A stretch of DNA of 64,000 nucleotides from Chryseobacterium sp. 18061 (GTDB lineage: Bacteria; Pseudomonadota; Gammaproteobacteria; Enterobacterales; Enterobacteriaceae), in NCBI GenBank assembly GCA_902706205.1, contig CACSKA010000003.1:186001-250000 (forward strand). The letters are read 5' to 3'. The notes under the pieces were generated by a model that saw only the letters and a program-made list of their open reading frames with translations, searched no databases and was not told the origin of the DNA. Positions 39,341 to 48,369 of the stretch are shown here, in pieces. The translations under genes and the position numbers were made by a program. Each line of letters opens with the position of its first letter. Position 1 is the stretch's first letter.

Positions 39341-40872
39341 AAATTCGTTCACAAGTCGGCATGGTGCTGAATCTCGATAAATGCATCGGCTGCCATACCT
39401 GCTCAGTCACCTGTAAAAACGTCTGGACCAGCCGTGAAGGTGTGGAGTACGCGTGGTTCAACAACGTGGAAACCAAGCCGGGCGTCGGCTTCCCTAACGA
39501 CTGGGAAAACCAGGAGAAATGGAAGGGCGGTTGGATCCGTAAAATCAACGGCAAACTGGTGCCGCGCATGGGTAACAAAGCGCTGCTGCTGGGTAAAATC
39601 TTTGCGAACCCGCATCTGCCGGGTATCGACGATTATTACGAGCCGTTTGATTTTGATTACCAGACCCTGCACAAAGCCGGTGAAAGTAAGCATCAGCCGA
39701 TTGCGCGTCCTCGCTCGCTGATTACCGGCCAGCGCATGGATAAAATCACCTCGGGCCCGAACTGGGAAGATGATTTGGGCGGCGAGTTTTCCAAACTGTC
39801 CCGTGACAAAAACTTCGAAAACATCCAGAAGGAAATGTACGGCCAGTTCGAAAATACCTTCATGATGTATATGCCACGTCTGTGCGAACACTGCCTTAAC
39901 CCGGCATGTGTGGCGACCTGTCCGAGCGGGGCGATTTACAAGCGCGAAGAAGACGGCATTGTGCTTATCGACCAGGATAAGTGCCGCGGCTGGCGCATGT
40001 GCATCACCGGTTGTCCGTACAAAAAAATCTACTTCAACTGGAAAAGCGGCAAATCCGAGAAGTGCATTTTCTGCTACCCGCGTATCGAAGCCGGTCAGCC
40101 GACCGTGTGCTCCGAAACCTGCGTCGGGCGTATTCGCTACCTCGGCGTGCTGCTGTATGACGCGGACGCTATCGAACAGGCGGCAAGCACCGAGAGCGAG
40201 AAAGACTTGTACCAGCGTCAGCTGGATGTGTTCCTCGATCCGAACGATCCGAAAGTTATTGAGCAGGCGCTGAAAGACGGCATTCCGCAGAGCGTGATTG
40301 ACGCCGCACAGCAATCGCCAGTGTATAAAATGGCGATGGACTGGAAGCTGGCATTGCCACTGCATCCGGAGTACCGCACGTTGCCGATGGTCTGGTACGT
40401 GCCACCGCTGTCTCCAATTCAGTCTGCGGCGGATGCCGGAGAGATTGGCAGCAATGGCATTCTGCCGGACGTCGATAGCCTGCGCATTCCAGTGCAGTAT
40501 CTGGCGAATATGCTGACGGCGGGCGACACCGCGCCGGTTCTGCGTGCCCTGAAACGTATGCTGGCGATGCGCCACTACAAGCGCGCCGAAACTGTTGATG
40601 GTGTGAACGACACGACCGCGCTGGACGAAGTCGGTCTGACCGAAGCCCAGGCACAGGAAATGTACCGTTATCTGGCTATCGCTAACTACGAAGATCGCTT
40701 CGTGGTGCCAAGCAGCCACCGTGAACTGGCTCGCGACGCGTTCCCGGAAAAAAGCGGCTGTGGCTTTAGCTTTGGCGACGGGTGCAGTGGTTCCGACAGC
40801 TCGTTCAACCTGTTCAACAGCCGTCGTATTGACGCGATTGATGTGACCAGCAAAACGGAGCGCAAATCATGA
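39337..40872 (+). CDS. narH: Respiratory nitrate reductase A, iron-sulphur subunit beta
   Basis: A 511-residue electron-transfer subunit binding one [3Fe-4S] and three [4Fe-4S] clusters. Cys groups are seen in DKCIGCHTCSVTCKNVW, LCEHCLNPACVATCPSG, DKCRGWRMCITGCPYKKIYFNW and EKCIFCYPR...PTVCSETCVGR. The Trp in CRGWRMC replaces a Cys and marks the [3Fe-4S] site. It passes electrons from NarI haem to NarG. It overlaps narG and narJ by four bases each, showing tight translational coupling. Confidence 0.99.
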   Translation: MKIRSQVGMVLNLDKCIGCHTCSVTCKNVWTSREGVEYAWFNNVETKPGVGFPNDWENQEKWKGGWIRKINGKLVPRMGNKALLLGKIFANPHLPGIDDYYEPFDFDYQTLHKAGESKHQPIARPRSLITGQRMDKITSGPNWEDDLGGEFSKLSRDKNFENIQKEMYGQFENTFMMYMPRLCEHCLNPACVATCPSGAIYKREEDGIVLIDQDKCRGWRMCITGCPYKKIYFNWKSGKSEKCIFCYPRIEAGQPTVCSETCVGRIRYLGVLLYDADAIEQAASTESEKDLYQRQLDVFLDPNDPKVIEQALKDGIPQSVIDAAQQSPVYKMAMDWKLALPLHPEYRTLPMVWYVPPLSPIQSAADAGEIGSNGILPDVDSLRIPVQYLANMLTAGDTAPVLRALKRMLAMRHYKRAETVDGVNDTTALDEVGLTEAQAQEMYRYLAIANYEDRFVVPSSHRELARDAFPEKSGCGFSFGDGCSGSDSSFNLFNSRRIDAIDVTSKTERKS

Positions 40873-41579
40873 AAGAACTGGTGATTGTCTCCCGTCTTCT
40901 GGAATACCCGGATGCTGCCTTGTGGCAGCATCAGCAGGAAGTTTACGATGCGCTGACCGAGTCTGACGTGCTGAGCAAAGAGGACGCCCAGTCGCTGTGC
41001 GTATTCGTTCGCGACCAGACGCATAAAGATGTGCTCGATGTACAGGCGGCCTACAGCGAACTGTTTGATCGTGGCCGCGCTACGTCGCTGCTGCTGTTCG
41101 AACATGTTCATGGTGAATCTCGTGATCGTGGCCAGGCGATGGTCGATCTGATGGCGCAGTATGCGCAGCACGGTTTAGAACTCGACAGCCGGGAACTGCC
41201 GGATCATTTGCCGCTGTATCTGGAATATCTGGCGCAGCTGCCGCGTGAAGAAGCGCAGGGCGGATTGCAGGATATCGCGCCTATTCTGGCGCTGCTGAGT
41301 GCGCGTCTGCAACAGCGTGAAAGTCAGTATGCGGTGTTGTTCGACGTGCTGCTGAAGCTGGCGAGTACCGACGTGGATAGCGAGAAAATGGCGGAAAAAA
41401 TTGCGGACGAAGCCCGCGATGATACCCCGCAGGCGCTGGATGCGGTCTGGGAAGAAGAGCAGGTTAAATTCTTTGCAGACCCGGGATGCGCTGAGTCGGA
41501 TATCGCCGCCCATCAGCGTCGTTTTGCCGGTGCCGTTGCGCCGCAGTATCTGAATATTTCCACTGGAGGGGAGCGCTAA
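40869..41579 (+). CDS. narJ: Nitrate reductase assembly chaperone NarJ
   Basis: A 236-residue all-helical chaperone of the TorD/NarJ group, not part of the final enzyme. It binds the NarG N-terminus and allows insertion of the FS0 cluster and bis-MGD before membrane docking. Recognisable segments are [39 protein letters not shown] and [14 protein letters not shown]. The start overlaps the narH stop and its stop shares one base with the narI start. No anomaly was found. Confidence 0.98.
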   Translation: MKELVIVSRLLEYPDAALWQHQQEVYDALTESDVLSKEDAQSLCVFVRDQTHKDVLDVQAAYSELFDRGRATSLLLFEHVHGESRDRGQAMVDLMAQYAQHGLELDSRELPDHLPLYLEYLAQLPREEAQGGLQDIAPILALLSARLQQRESQYAVLFDVLLKLASTDVDSEKMAEKIADEARDDTPQALDAVWEEEQVKFFADPGCAESDIAAHQRRFAGAVAPQYLNISTGGER

Positions 41580-42256
41580 TGCAATTCCTGAATATGTTCT
41601 TCTTTGACATCTACCCGTACATCGCCGGAGCGGTATTCCTGGTAGGCAGCTGGCTGCGTTACGACTATGGACAATACACCTGGCGGGCGGGATCCAGCCA
41701 GATGCTGGACAAAAAAGGCATGAACCTGGCGTCGAACCTGTTCCACCTCGGGATCCTCGGCGTATTTGCCGGTCACGCCCTCGGGATGCTGACGCCGCAC
41801 TGGATGTATGAATCGTTCCTGCCGCTGGAAGTGAAACAGAAAATGGCGATGTTCGGCGGCGGTGCTGCCGGACTGATGTGTCTGGTCGGTGGTATTCTGC
41901 TGCTCAAACGCCGTCTGTTTAACCCGCGTGTGCGTGCCACCACTACCGGTGCCGACATTCTGGTGCTCTCAGTGCTGGTTATCCAGTGCGCGCTGGGCCT
42001 GCTGACCATACCATTCTCTGCGCAGCATATGGACGGCAGCGAAATGATGAAACTGGTTGGCTGGGCGCAGTCGGTGGTGACTTTCCACGGTGGTGCGTCT
42101 GCATACCTCGACGGCGTAGCGTTTATTTTCCGTGTGCACCTGGTGCTCGGTATGACGCTGTTCTTGCTGTTCCCGTTCTCGCGTCTGGTACATATCTGGA
42201 GCGTGCCGGTGGAATACCTGACCCGCAAATACCAGGTTGTTCGCGCGCGTCGCTAA
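41579..42256 (+). CDS. narI: Respiratory nitrate reductase A, cytochrome b subunit gamma
   Basis: A 225-residue membrane anchor with five helices that oxidises quinol on the periplasmic side and carries two b-type haems. Axial His ligands are visible in [17 protein letters not shown] (residues 56 and 66) and, near the C-terminus, in the FRVHLVLGM and RLVHIWSVP segments (about 187 and 205). It begins at the last base of the narJ stop. A terminator follows directly. Confidence 0.98.
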   Translation: MQFLNMFFFDIYPYIAGAVFLVGSWLRYDYGQYTWRAGSSQMLDKKGMNLASNLFHLGILGVFAGHALGMLTPHWMYESFLPLEVKQKMAMFGGGAAGLMCLVGGILLLKRRLFNPRVRATTTGADILVLSVLVIQCALGLLTIPFSAQHMDGSEMMKLVGWAQSVVTFHGGASAYLDGVAFIFRVHLVLGMTLFLLFPFSRLVHIWSVPVEYLTRKYQVVRARR

Positions 42257-42739
42257 TTACCGCGCTTTCTGTTCAAGGCCCTGCTGATGCGGGGCCTTTT
42301 CTTTTGTGCCCCAGCCCAGATTATTCCCCGCCGCTGCAAACAGGATCAGTATCCCGCCGAGCCACTGTATCGCGCTTAGCGTATGACCAAACGCCAGGCT
42401 ATCGACCACAATCGCCACGAGCGGATAAATAAACGAGAGTGAGCCGATAATGGGCGTTGGTAATTTCTGAATGGCGCTGTAGAGCAGCTGGTACATTACT
42501 CCGGTGTGAACAATCCCGAGCGTGAGCAAAATTCCCCACGGGAAGGTTGCTGAAATCGAGGTGAAATGCGCCAGCGTGAGCAGCATCACCACCCCGGTCA
42601 AGACCTGAATAAAGGCGATATGCAGCGGAGGAAGCGGGCGTAATTTCCGGGCAATGATGGCCGTCAGTGCGTAGAAAAAGGCCGCACTTAATGCCAGCGT
42701 AATCCCTGTCAGAGCTCGGTTATACCCTGCAAGCGCTGG
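42257..42739 (-). pseudogene. Truncated EamA/DMT-family transporter (second half only)
   Basis: The minus-strand frame encodes about 161 residues that begin within the second EamA domain (GITLALSAAFFYALTAIIARK) and run through QVLTGVVMLLTLAHF to ...GGILILFAAAGNN. The first EamA domain and any start are missing: a stop lies at 42746-42748. An internal ATG at 42601 would give only 114 residues. The 3' end overlaps the narI terminator. It is best read as a deletion remnant, paired with the Lrp-type fragment that follows on the other strand. Confidence 0.75.
42275..42305 (+). terminator. Rho-independent terminator after narI
   Basis: Stem AAGGCCC/GGGCCTT with a ten-base loop, followed by TTCTTTT, 18 bases past the narI stop. 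It overlaps the 3' end of the truncated EamA gene on the other strand. Confidence 0.8.
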
Positions 42740-42846
42740 TGCGTGTCAGACCGCTGCCGGGGCTACTACAAAAAGTCGATAAATATATTCAGGCGATGCC
42801 TGAATGCATTGAATGCGACAAGGTTACCGGGGAAGACTGCGTTTAG
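42736..42846 (+). pseudogene. Fragment of an Lrp/AsnC-family regulator
   Basis: The plus-strand frame reads LVRVRPLPGLLQKVDKYIQ, then AMPECIECDKVTGEDCV and a stop. PEC-IECDKVTGEDC matches the RAM-domain core of Lrp/AsnC regulators (usually PEVLECYRVTGEDDY). The DNA-binding half is missing at the left junction with the EamA remnant, and the C-terminus is cut where tRNA-Tyr repeat sequence begins. Confidence 0.6.
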
Positions 42847-42863
42847 TCGTGAAGGATACTGTG

Positions 42864-43038
42864 CAGAGAAAAATGTGGCATCTAAAGTGAGTTTGAAGAT
42901 GGTGCTGAAGAAGAGATGGTGGCGGGGGAAGGATGACTTGACGCTAAGGCGTCTCGCCCTGCGGGTCGTTGCCTGCGGCAACGCTTTCTCGCTTTGCTCG
43001 AATCGAACCTTGGTCGAAGCTTCTCATCCTTCCCGGTA
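42864..43038 (-). repeat. 175-bp tyr-operon repeat, copy distal to the tRNAs
   Basis: One full unit beginning CAGAGAAAAATGTGGC on the plus strand. It carries at 42917-42934 an 18-base copy of the tRNA-Tyr 3' end (complement of ATCCTTCCCCCGCCACCA). Read on the minus strand it includes a small basic frame starting MPQATTRRARRLSVKSSF (42981 leftwards), reminiscent of the protamine-like Tpr frame of the E. coli tyrT operon. E. coli has 178-bp repeats of this kind, which give rise to rtT RNA. Confidence 0.85.
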
Positions 43039-43213
43039 CAGAGAAAAATGTGGCATCTAAAGTGAGTTTGAAAGTGGTGCTGAAGAAGAGATGGTGGCGG
43101 GGGAAGGATGACTTGACGCTAATGCGTCTCGCCCTTCGGGTCGTTGCCTGCGGCAACGCTTTCTCGCTTTGCTCGAATCGAACCTTGGTCGAAGCTTCTC
43201 ATCCTTCCCTGTA
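43039..43213 (-). repeat. 175-bp tyr-operon repeat, middle copy
   Basis: A second full unit, exactly 175 bases after the first and differing at only a few positions. The tRNA 3'-end copy is at 43092-43109. The basic frame starts at 43156 on the minus strand (MPQATTRRARRISVKSSF...). Lies downstream of both tRNA genes in their direction of transcription. Confidence 0.85.
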
Positions 43214-43284
43214 CAGAGAAAAATGTGGCATCTAAAGTGAGTTTGAAGATGGTGCTGAAGAAGAGATGGTGGCGGGGGAAGGAT
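43214..43284 (-). repeat. Partial tyr-operon repeat merging into tRNA-Tyr
   Basis: The first 71 bases of the 175-bp unit; the last 18 of them (43267-43284) are the genuine 3' end of the tRNA gene. This shows how the repeat unit was built: tRNA 3' end plus downstream spacer. Confidence 0.85.
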
Positions 43285-43351
43285 TCGAACCTTCGAAGTC
43301 GATGACGACAGATTTACAGTCTGCTCCCTTTGGCCGCTCGGGAACCCCGCC
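43267..43351 (-). tRNA. tyrV: tRNA-Tyr (GTA), promoter-distal copy
   Basis: An 85-base class II tRNA with encoded CCA. Acceptor stem GGCGGGG/CCCCGCC, anticodon loop CTGTAAATC with GTA anticodon, a long variable arm GTCATCGAC and T-loop GGTTCGAATCC are all present. Sequence matches E. coli tRNA-Tyr except for a G-C change in the acceptor stem (GGC for GGT, with matching GCC). It is identical to the other copy 37 bases upstream. The tyrT/tyrV naming is by position. Confidence 0.95.
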
Positions 43352-43388
43352 AGGGGTATGATGTGATGCTGGTACTGACCGGAATTCG

Positions 43389-43473
43389 TGGTGGCGGGGG
43401 AAGGATTCGAACCTTCGAAGTCGATGACGACAGATTTACAGTCTGCTCCCTTTGGCCGCTCGGGAACCCCGCC
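43389..43473 (-). tRNA. tyrT: tRNA-Tyr (GTA), promoter-proximal copy
   Basis: An 85-base tRNA identical to the following copy, with GTA anticodon, class II variable arm and encoded CCA. It lies about 45 bases downstream of a promoter nearly identical to the stringently controlled E. coli tyrT promoter. Both copies and the 175-bp repeats form one leftward transcription unit. Confidence 0.95.
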
Positions 43474-43520
43474 AGGGGTAATGCTTTTACTAGCCTGCTC
43501 CCTTTTGGGAAGCGGGGCGC

Positions 43521-43548
43521 ATCATATCAAATGACGCGCCGCTGTAAA
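43521..43548 (-). promoter_or_regulatory. tyrT-type stringent promoter
   Basis: On the minus strand: -35 TTTACA (43543-43548), 16-base spacer, -10 TATGAT (43521-43526), then the GC-rich discriminator GCGCCCCGC. This is the same core as E. coli tyrT, a classic target of ppGpp and Fis control. Confidence 0.9.
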
Positions 43549-43625
43549 GACTTCCTTTCAGGAAAATGAACCGTTTGCGTGCTTTTTGCCCATAACGTTT
43601 AAAAGCCCTGCAACGGTCATCCGCC

Positions 43626-44468
43626 TTACAGAATAATTGTCCGATTACCGTACACAAACACGCGCTGTGCGAGAACCTGATACAACGCGCGGCTGAGAAC
43701 GTTTTTCTCGACGTCTCGACCAGCGCGCATCATGTCTTCTGCCGTGTAGGTGTGATCGACGTGAATCACGTCCTGCATGATGATCGGGCCTTCATCCAGG
43801 TTGTCGTTCACGTAGTGCGCGGTGGCACCGATGATTTTCACGCCGCGATCGTAAGCCTGCTGATAAGGACGTGCGCCGATGAACGCGGGCAGGAACGAAT
43901 GGTGAATATTAATGATTTTATTCGGGAAGCGTGACACGAAGGCCGGAGTCAGGACGCGCATATATTTCGCCAGAACCACGTAATCTGGCGCGTGCTTGTC
44001 GATGGCATCCGCCATCAGGGCATCATGCTCTTCACGGGTATGGCCTTCGTGGCTAACCAGCTCAAACGGGATATCGAATTTCTCAACAAGCGTTCGCAAT
44101 GTATCGTGGTTGCCAATAACCGCGGCGATGTCGACATCCAGGCCGCCGTAATTAGCTTTCATTAACAGGTCGCCCAGACAGTGTGCTTCTTTGGTGACCA
44201 GAATCACAACGCGACGACGGCCCGCTGGGGTCAGTTCGCGAATCGAACCTTCCGGTAATGCGCCATCGAGATCGGCCAGCAGTGTGGCATCGTTGAAGAT
44301 GCCTTCAAGCTCGGTGCGCATGAAGAAACGCCCAGTGCGATGATCGACAAATTCATTGTTCTGCACGATGTTCAGTTCGTGTTTGTAGCAAATATTGGTA
44401 ATACGTGCGATCAGCCCTTTTTGGTCGGGGCAGATTGTACGCAACACTTTTCGTTGTAATGAGTGCAT
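43626..44468 (-). CDS. purU: Formyltetrahydrofolate deformylase
   Basis: A 280-residue enzyme that hydrolyses 10-formyl-THF to formate and THF, supplying formate to PurT and balancing one-carbon pools. An N-terminal ACT domain (RTICPDQKGLIARITNICYK) is followed by a formyltransferase-type domain with the catalytic NIHHSFLPAF and the Asp region YVNDNLDEGPII. The start at 44468 gives the E. coli length; the longer open frame is unsupported. It lies between the tRNA-Tyr promoter and ychJ, on the same strand as ychJ with a 47-base gap. Confidence 0.98.
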   Translation of the reverse strand: MHSLQRKVLRTICPDQKGLIARITNICYKHELNIVQNNEFVDHRTGRFFMRTELEGIFNDATLLADLDGALPEGSIRELTPAGRRRVVILVTKEAHCLGDLLMKANYGGLDVDIAAVIGNHDTLRTLVEKFDIPFELVSHEGHTREEHDALMADAIDKHAPDYVVLAKYMRVLTPAFVSRFPNKIINIHHSFLPAFIGARPYQQAYDRGVKIIGATAHYVNDNLDEGPIIMQDVIHVDHTYTAEDMMRAGRDVEKNVLSRALYQVLAQRVFVYGNRTIIL

Positions 44469-44515
44469 TACGGGGGAAATCCTATTGAGGTGTTTGCTGT
44501 TTCTGTGTGGCGGCC

Positions 44516-44974
44516 TTATTGACCGCAGCACTTTTTAAATTTTTTACCCGATCCGCACGGGCATGGGTCGTTGCGGCCGATTAACGGACGTGTACCATCA
44601 ATATAATACCATTGTCCATTTTCTTTTAAGAATCTTGAACGCTCAATCAGGGCACTACTCTTGCTATGTTCACGAAAGCGGGCAACAAAGCTGACAAAGC
44701 CTTCGTCGGCGTGTTTCCCGTTATCGGCGGCAAAAAGTGTCAGACCGAGCCATTCCGTTCCAGCGAAACTCTTCTCGAGATCCGCACGGAATGCGTCTGG
44801 TTCACAGGACGGATGCCAGGTTTTCACCAGATAATCTGCGTCCTTCATCACAAAGGCGCTATAGCGCGAACGCATAAGCTGTGACGGCGTTAGCGCAAGC
44901 TCGCTGCCTGACAGATATCGCTGGCAACATAGGCTATACTCCAGAGCGCTGCCGCAGGGGCAAAGTGAATGCAT
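44516..44974 (-). CDS. ychJ: YchJ family SEC-C motif protein
   Basis: A 152-residue protein with two zinc-binding SEC-C type motifs: [13 protein letters not shown] at the N-terminus and [16 protein letters not shown] at the C-terminus, flanking an NTF2-like domain ([23 protein letters not shown]). The function is unknown; SEC-C motifs bind zinc and often contact SecB or ribosomes. It is divergent from rssA across 113 bases. Confidence 0.96.
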   Translation of the reverse strand: MHSLCPCGSALEYSLCCQRYLSGSELALTPSQLMRSRYSAFVMKDADYLVKTWHPSCEPDAFRADLEKSFAGTEWLGLTLFAADNGKHADEGFVSFVARFREHSKSSALIERSRFLKENGQWYYIDGTRPLIGRNDPCPCGSGKKFKKCCGQ

Positions 44975-45087
44975 AAATGCCTTCCCGTTGAGTCAATAAA
45001 GAAAAGCGCAGCTGCGCCGGCGGTAAATATGTTAACCGAGCAGTGGCAATGTTGCTACGTTGGGAATAGGGTTCAGTACAGCCAGGA

Positions 45088-45999
45088 ATGAGAAAGCTTA
45101 AAGTAGGATTAGCCCTGGGTTCGGGCGCGGCGCGTGGATGGTCACACATCGGCGTCATTAAAGCGCTGCAAAAAATGGGCATTGAGATTGATATCGTTGC
45201 AGGGTGTTCCATTGGTTCGCTAGTGGGGGCGGCTTTTGCCTGCGATCGTCTCCCTGTTCTGGAAAAGTGGGTTTGCTCTTTCAGTTCGTGGGATGTTTTA
45301 CGTCTGATGGATCTCTCCTGGCGGCGCGGCGGACTGCTGCGCGGCGAACGTGTATTCAGCCATTTCCGCCAGCTTCTCCCTGTCGATACTATCGAATCCT
45401 GCGAACGTCGTTTTGCGACCGTCGCCACCAACCTCAGCACTGGGCGTGAACTTTGGTTTACCGAAGGTGACCTTCATATGGCCGTCCGCGCCTCGTGCAG
45501 TATCCCTGGGTTGATGTCTCCCGTGATGCATAACGGTTACTGGTTGGTCGATGGCGCGGTGGTGAACCCTGTCCCAGTTTCGCTCACTCGTGCGTTGGGT
45601 GCAGACATCGTGATTGCTGTCGATTTGCAGCACGATGCGCATTTAATGCAACAGGATCTGCTGTCGGTGAACCTTCAGTCCGATCCACAGTCTTTAGAGA
45701 ATGATGAATCGCTCACCTGGCATGAACGTTTTCGTGCCAGGTTAGGGCGCATGACATCACGCCGGACGGCAATAACACCCACGGCCATGGAGATCATGAC
45801 GACCTCTATTCAGGTGCTGGAAAACCGATTAAAGCGCAACCGTATGGCAGGCGATCCGCCCGACATCCTGTTGCAACCTTTTTGCCCACAGATATCTACG
45901 CTTGATTTCCACCGAGCGCCCGCGGCCATCGCCGCAGGTCAATTGTCGGTTGAGAAAAAGATGGACGAGCTTTTACCGTTAGTCCGCAGCATGGGTTAG
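45088..45999 (+). CDS. rssA: Patatin-like phospholipase family protein RssA
   Basis: A 303-residue patatin-domain protein. It has the oxyanion glycine-rich region ALGSGAARGWSHIGV, the nucleophile elbow AGCSIGSLVG (Ser of GxSxG) and the Asp of the catalytic dyad in VDGAVVNPVP, so it should be a hydrolase of lipid acyl esters, though no substrate is known. In E. coli it forms an operon with rssB, as here (89-base gap), but does not itself control RpoS. The ATG sits directly after CAGGA, a close spacing. Confidence 0.96.
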   Translation: MRKLKVGLALGSGAARGWSHIGVIKALQKMGIEIDIVAGCSIGSLVGAAFACDRLPVLEKWVCSFSSWDVLRLMDLSWRRGGLLRGERVFSHFRQLLPVDTIESCERRFATVATNLSTGRELWFTEGDLHMAVRASCSIPGLMSPVMHNGYWLVDGAVVNPVPVSLTRALGADIVIAVDLQHDAHLMQQDLLSVNLQSDPQSLENDESLTWHERFRARLGRMTSRRTAITPTAMEIMTTSIQVLENRLKRNRMAGDPPDILLQPFCPQISTLDFHRAPAAIAAGQLSVEKKMDELLPLVRSMG

Positions 46000-46088
46000 G
46001 GCATTTTTCGATTACTTCAGCAAAATCTGACAGGCGATAGCACGAATAGCGTGCCACTATTTACTTATCGTCTGCCAGGGGAGATATC

Positions 46089-47102
46089 ATGACGCAGCCA
46101 TTGGCGGGAAAACAGATTCTTATCGTCGAGGACGAACCCGTTTTCCGCTCACTGTTAGATTCGTGGCTTTCATCGCTGGGTGCAGATACGGCCCTGGCTA
46201 AAGACGGTGTGGATGCTCTCGAAAAAATGGTCAAGCTCAACCCTGATCTGATGATTTGCGATATTGCGATGCCGAGAATGAACGGCCTTAAGTTGGTCGA
46301 ATTCTTACGTAACAACGGACATCAGCTTCCGATTCTGGTCATTTCCGCAACCGAAAATATGGCAGACATCGCCAAAGCGCTGCGTCTCGGCGTGCAGGAT
46401 GTGCTGCTCAAACCGGTCAAAGATCTAAACCGCCTGCGTGAAACCGTTTTCGCCTGCCTCTATCCCAATATGTTCAACTCTCGCGTTGAGGAAGAAGAGC
46501 GTTTATTTGAGGATTGGGATGCGTTGGTGACGAACCCATCCGCTGCGGCGAAATTACTTCAGGAACTTCAACCACCCGTCCAGCAGGTTATATCTCACTG
46601 CCGAATAAATTATCGTCAGCTGGTGTCAGCCGATAATCATGGTCTGGTGCTCGATATTGCACCACTCTCAGATAAAGATCTGGCATTTTATTGTCTCGAC
46701 GTTACGCGAGCGGGTGATAATGGCGTTTTGGCCGCACTTTTGTTGCGTGCTTTATTTAACGGTTTGTTACAAGAACAGCTTTCGCACGAAGGACAGCGTC
46801 TACCTGAATTAGGCAATTTGCTAAAACAGGTCAATCAATTGCTGCGCCAGGCCAATTTACCAGGACAATTCCCGTTACTGGTTGGGTATTACCACAGCGG
46901 AATTAAAAATCTGATCCTCGTCTCTGCCGGACTCAACGGATCGCTTAACACCGGTGAGCACCAAATACAGATCAGCAATGGGGTTCCGCTGGGCACATTA
47001 GGTAATACTTATTTAAATCAAATCAGCCAGCGCTGCGAATCCTGGCAGTGCCAAATTTGGGGAGCAGGGGGGCGCTTGCGCCTGATGTTGTCTGCGGAAT
47101 GA
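46089..47102 (+). CDS. rssB: RpoS proteolysis adaptor / response regulator RssB
   Basis: A 337-residue adaptor that delivers sigma-S to ClpXP. The N-terminal receiver domain has the phosphorylated Asp in DLMICDIAMPRMNG (residue 58) and Lys in VLLKPVKDL. A long linker helix leads to a C-terminal PP2C-like pseudophosphatase domain that lacks metal-ligand acids (NHGLVLDIAPLSDKDLAFY). AGGGGAG precedes the ATG. It lies between rssA and galU, as in E. coli, where Ira anti-adaptors block it under stress. Confidence 0.97.
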   Translation: MTQPLAGKQILIVEDEPVFRSLLDSWLSSLGADTALAKDGVDALEKMVKLNPDLMICDIAMPRMNGLKLVEFLRNNGHQLPILVISATENMADIAKALRLGVQDVLLKPVKDLNRLRETVFACLYPNMFNSRVEEEERLFEDWDALVTNPSAAAKLLQELQPPVQQVISHCRINYRQLVSADNHGLVLDIAPLSDKDLAFYCLDVTRAGDNGVLAALLLRALFNGLLQEQLSHEGQRLPELGNLLKQVNQLLRQANLPGQFPLLVGYYHSGIKNLILVSAGLNGSLNTGEHQIQISNGVPLGTLGNTYLNQISQRCESWQCQIWGAGGRLRLMLSAE

Positions 47103-47300
47103 ACAATTAGTCTGAATCTCGGGTTATTGCTGTCCCCGCTTTCAGACGGTAGTGGTACTATCAGCAGGATTTATACGTAAAAATCCTAATTCAAGGTTAA
47201 CGTGTCCTTTTCAGACCAGATTGAGCAATCGGTACTGATATACTTAACGCGTTATTAATTAACGAGCACGTTCAAAAGTTGAACAGTTCAGGAGATTTCA

Positions 47301-48209
47301 ATGGCTGCATTAAATACGAAAGTCACTAAGGCCGTAATCCCGGTAGCGGGATTGGGTACCAGGATGTTGCCCGCCACTAAAGCGATTCCTAAGGAAATGC
47401 TGCCGCTGGTCGACAAGCCATTAATTCAGTATGTAGTCAATGAATGTATTGCTGCAGGCATTACTGAAATTGTTCTGGTTACGCATTCTTCTAAAAACTC
47501 TATCGAAAACCATTTTGATACCAGTTTTGAACTTGAAGCCATGCTGGAAAAACGCGTTAAGCGCCAGCTGCTGGAAGAAGTGCAGTCTATTTGTCCGCCA
47601 CATGTGACCATTATGCAGGTCCGTCAGGGGCTGGCAAAAGGTCTGGGCCACGCAGTTCTGTGTGCGCATCCGGTTGTGGGTGATGAGCCTGTCGCGGTTA
47701 TTCTGCCAGACGTGATTCTGGATGAGTATGAATCCGATCTGTCCCGTGACAACCTCGCCGATATGATGAAGCGTTTTGATGAAACAGGTGCCAGCCAGAT
47801 CATGGTTGAACCGGTTGACGACGTAACCGCATACGGTGTTGTGGATTGCAAAGGCGAAGCCTTGAATCCAGGAGATAGCGTGCCAATGGTGGGTGTGGTT
47901 GAGAAACCAAAAGCCGACGTGGCGCCGTCTAACCTCGCCGTTGTAGGCCGTTATGTTCTGAGCGCAGAGATTTGGCCGCTGCTGGCGAAGACGCCTCCAG
48001 GCGCCGGGGACGAGATCCAGCTGACCGATGCAATCGATATGCTGATCGAGAAAGAAACCGTTGAAGCCTATCATATGAAAGGCAAAAGCCACGACTGCGG
48101 TAATAAACTGGGTTATATGCGTGCGTTTGTTGAATATGGCATTCGCCACAATTCACTGGGTGCGGATTTTAAAGCCTGGCTGGAAGAAACAGTGGAAGCG
48201 GGCAAGTAA
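47301..48209 (+). CDS. galU: UTP-glucose-1-phosphate uridylyltransferase
   Basis: A 302-residue enzyme making UDP-glucose for LPS core, trehalose, glycogen-related glucans and the galactose pathway. The nucleotide-binding signature is [27 protein letters not shown], and the catalytic region includes [11 protein letters not shown] and GVVEKP. Length is the E. coli value. An AGGAG lies before the ATG, and a terminator follows the stop. It has its own 198-base upstream region after rssB. Confidence 0.98.
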   Translation: MAALNTKVTKAVIPVAGLGTRMLPATKAIPKEMLPLVDKPLIQYVVNECIAAGITEIVLVTHSSKNSIENHFDTSFELEAMLEKRVKRQLLEEVQSICPPHVTIMQVRQGLAKGLGHAVLCAHPVVGDEPVAVILPDVILDEYESDLSRDNLADMMKRFDETGASQIMVEPVDDVTAYGVVDCKGEALNPGDSVPMVGVVEKPKADVAPSNLAVVGRYVLSAEIWPLLAKTPPGAGDEIQLTDAIDMLIEKETVEAYHMKGKSHDCGNKLGYMRAFVEYGIRHNSLGADFKAWLEETVEAGK

Positions 48210-48229
48210 TTTGCTCACCTGCTGTACCG

Positions 48230-48260
48230 ACCGGGGTTCTGAAAAGACCCCGGTTTTTTA
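48230..48260 (+). terminator. Rho-independent terminator after galU
   Basis: Stem ACCGGGGTC-type (ACCGGGG...CCCCGGT) with TTCTGAAAAGA in the loop and a T6 run. Confidence 0.9.
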
Positions 48261-48324
48261 TTACCTGTCATCAGGATCGTGTTAAAACCAGGCACTATTG
48301 AGAATGCCAGGGTCGATTTCAGGA

Positions 48325-48352
48325 TAAAAAAAATCCCGCAGAGCGGGATTTT
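48325..48352 (-). terminator. Rho-independent terminator after hns
   Basis: Stem AATCCCGC/GCGGGATT with loop of three bases; on the minus strand it is followed by TTTTTTTTATCC. Confidence 0.9.
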
Positions 48353-48369
48353 CAAACAAACAAGAAAGA

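Noticed and set aside
39403..40719. 438-codon minus-strand open frame
   Set aside because: It is antisense to narH with no recognisable domain and is an artefact of narH codon use.
42788..42804. Perfect palindrome TTCAGGCGATGCCTGAA as a terminator or operator
   Set aside because: It falls within the Lrp-type coding remnant (reading IQAMPE), has no T-run, and can be explained by codons alone.
42743..43235. Two plus-strand frames across the 175-bp repeats
   Set aside because: They share the same repeat-derived peptide and run against the tRNA transcript, so they are by-products of the repeats and not independent genes.
42864..43284. Possible CRISPR array
   Set aside because: The repeats are directly adjacent 175-base units with no variable spacers and contain tRNA-Tyr 3' ends, as in the tyrT operon; no cas genes are present.
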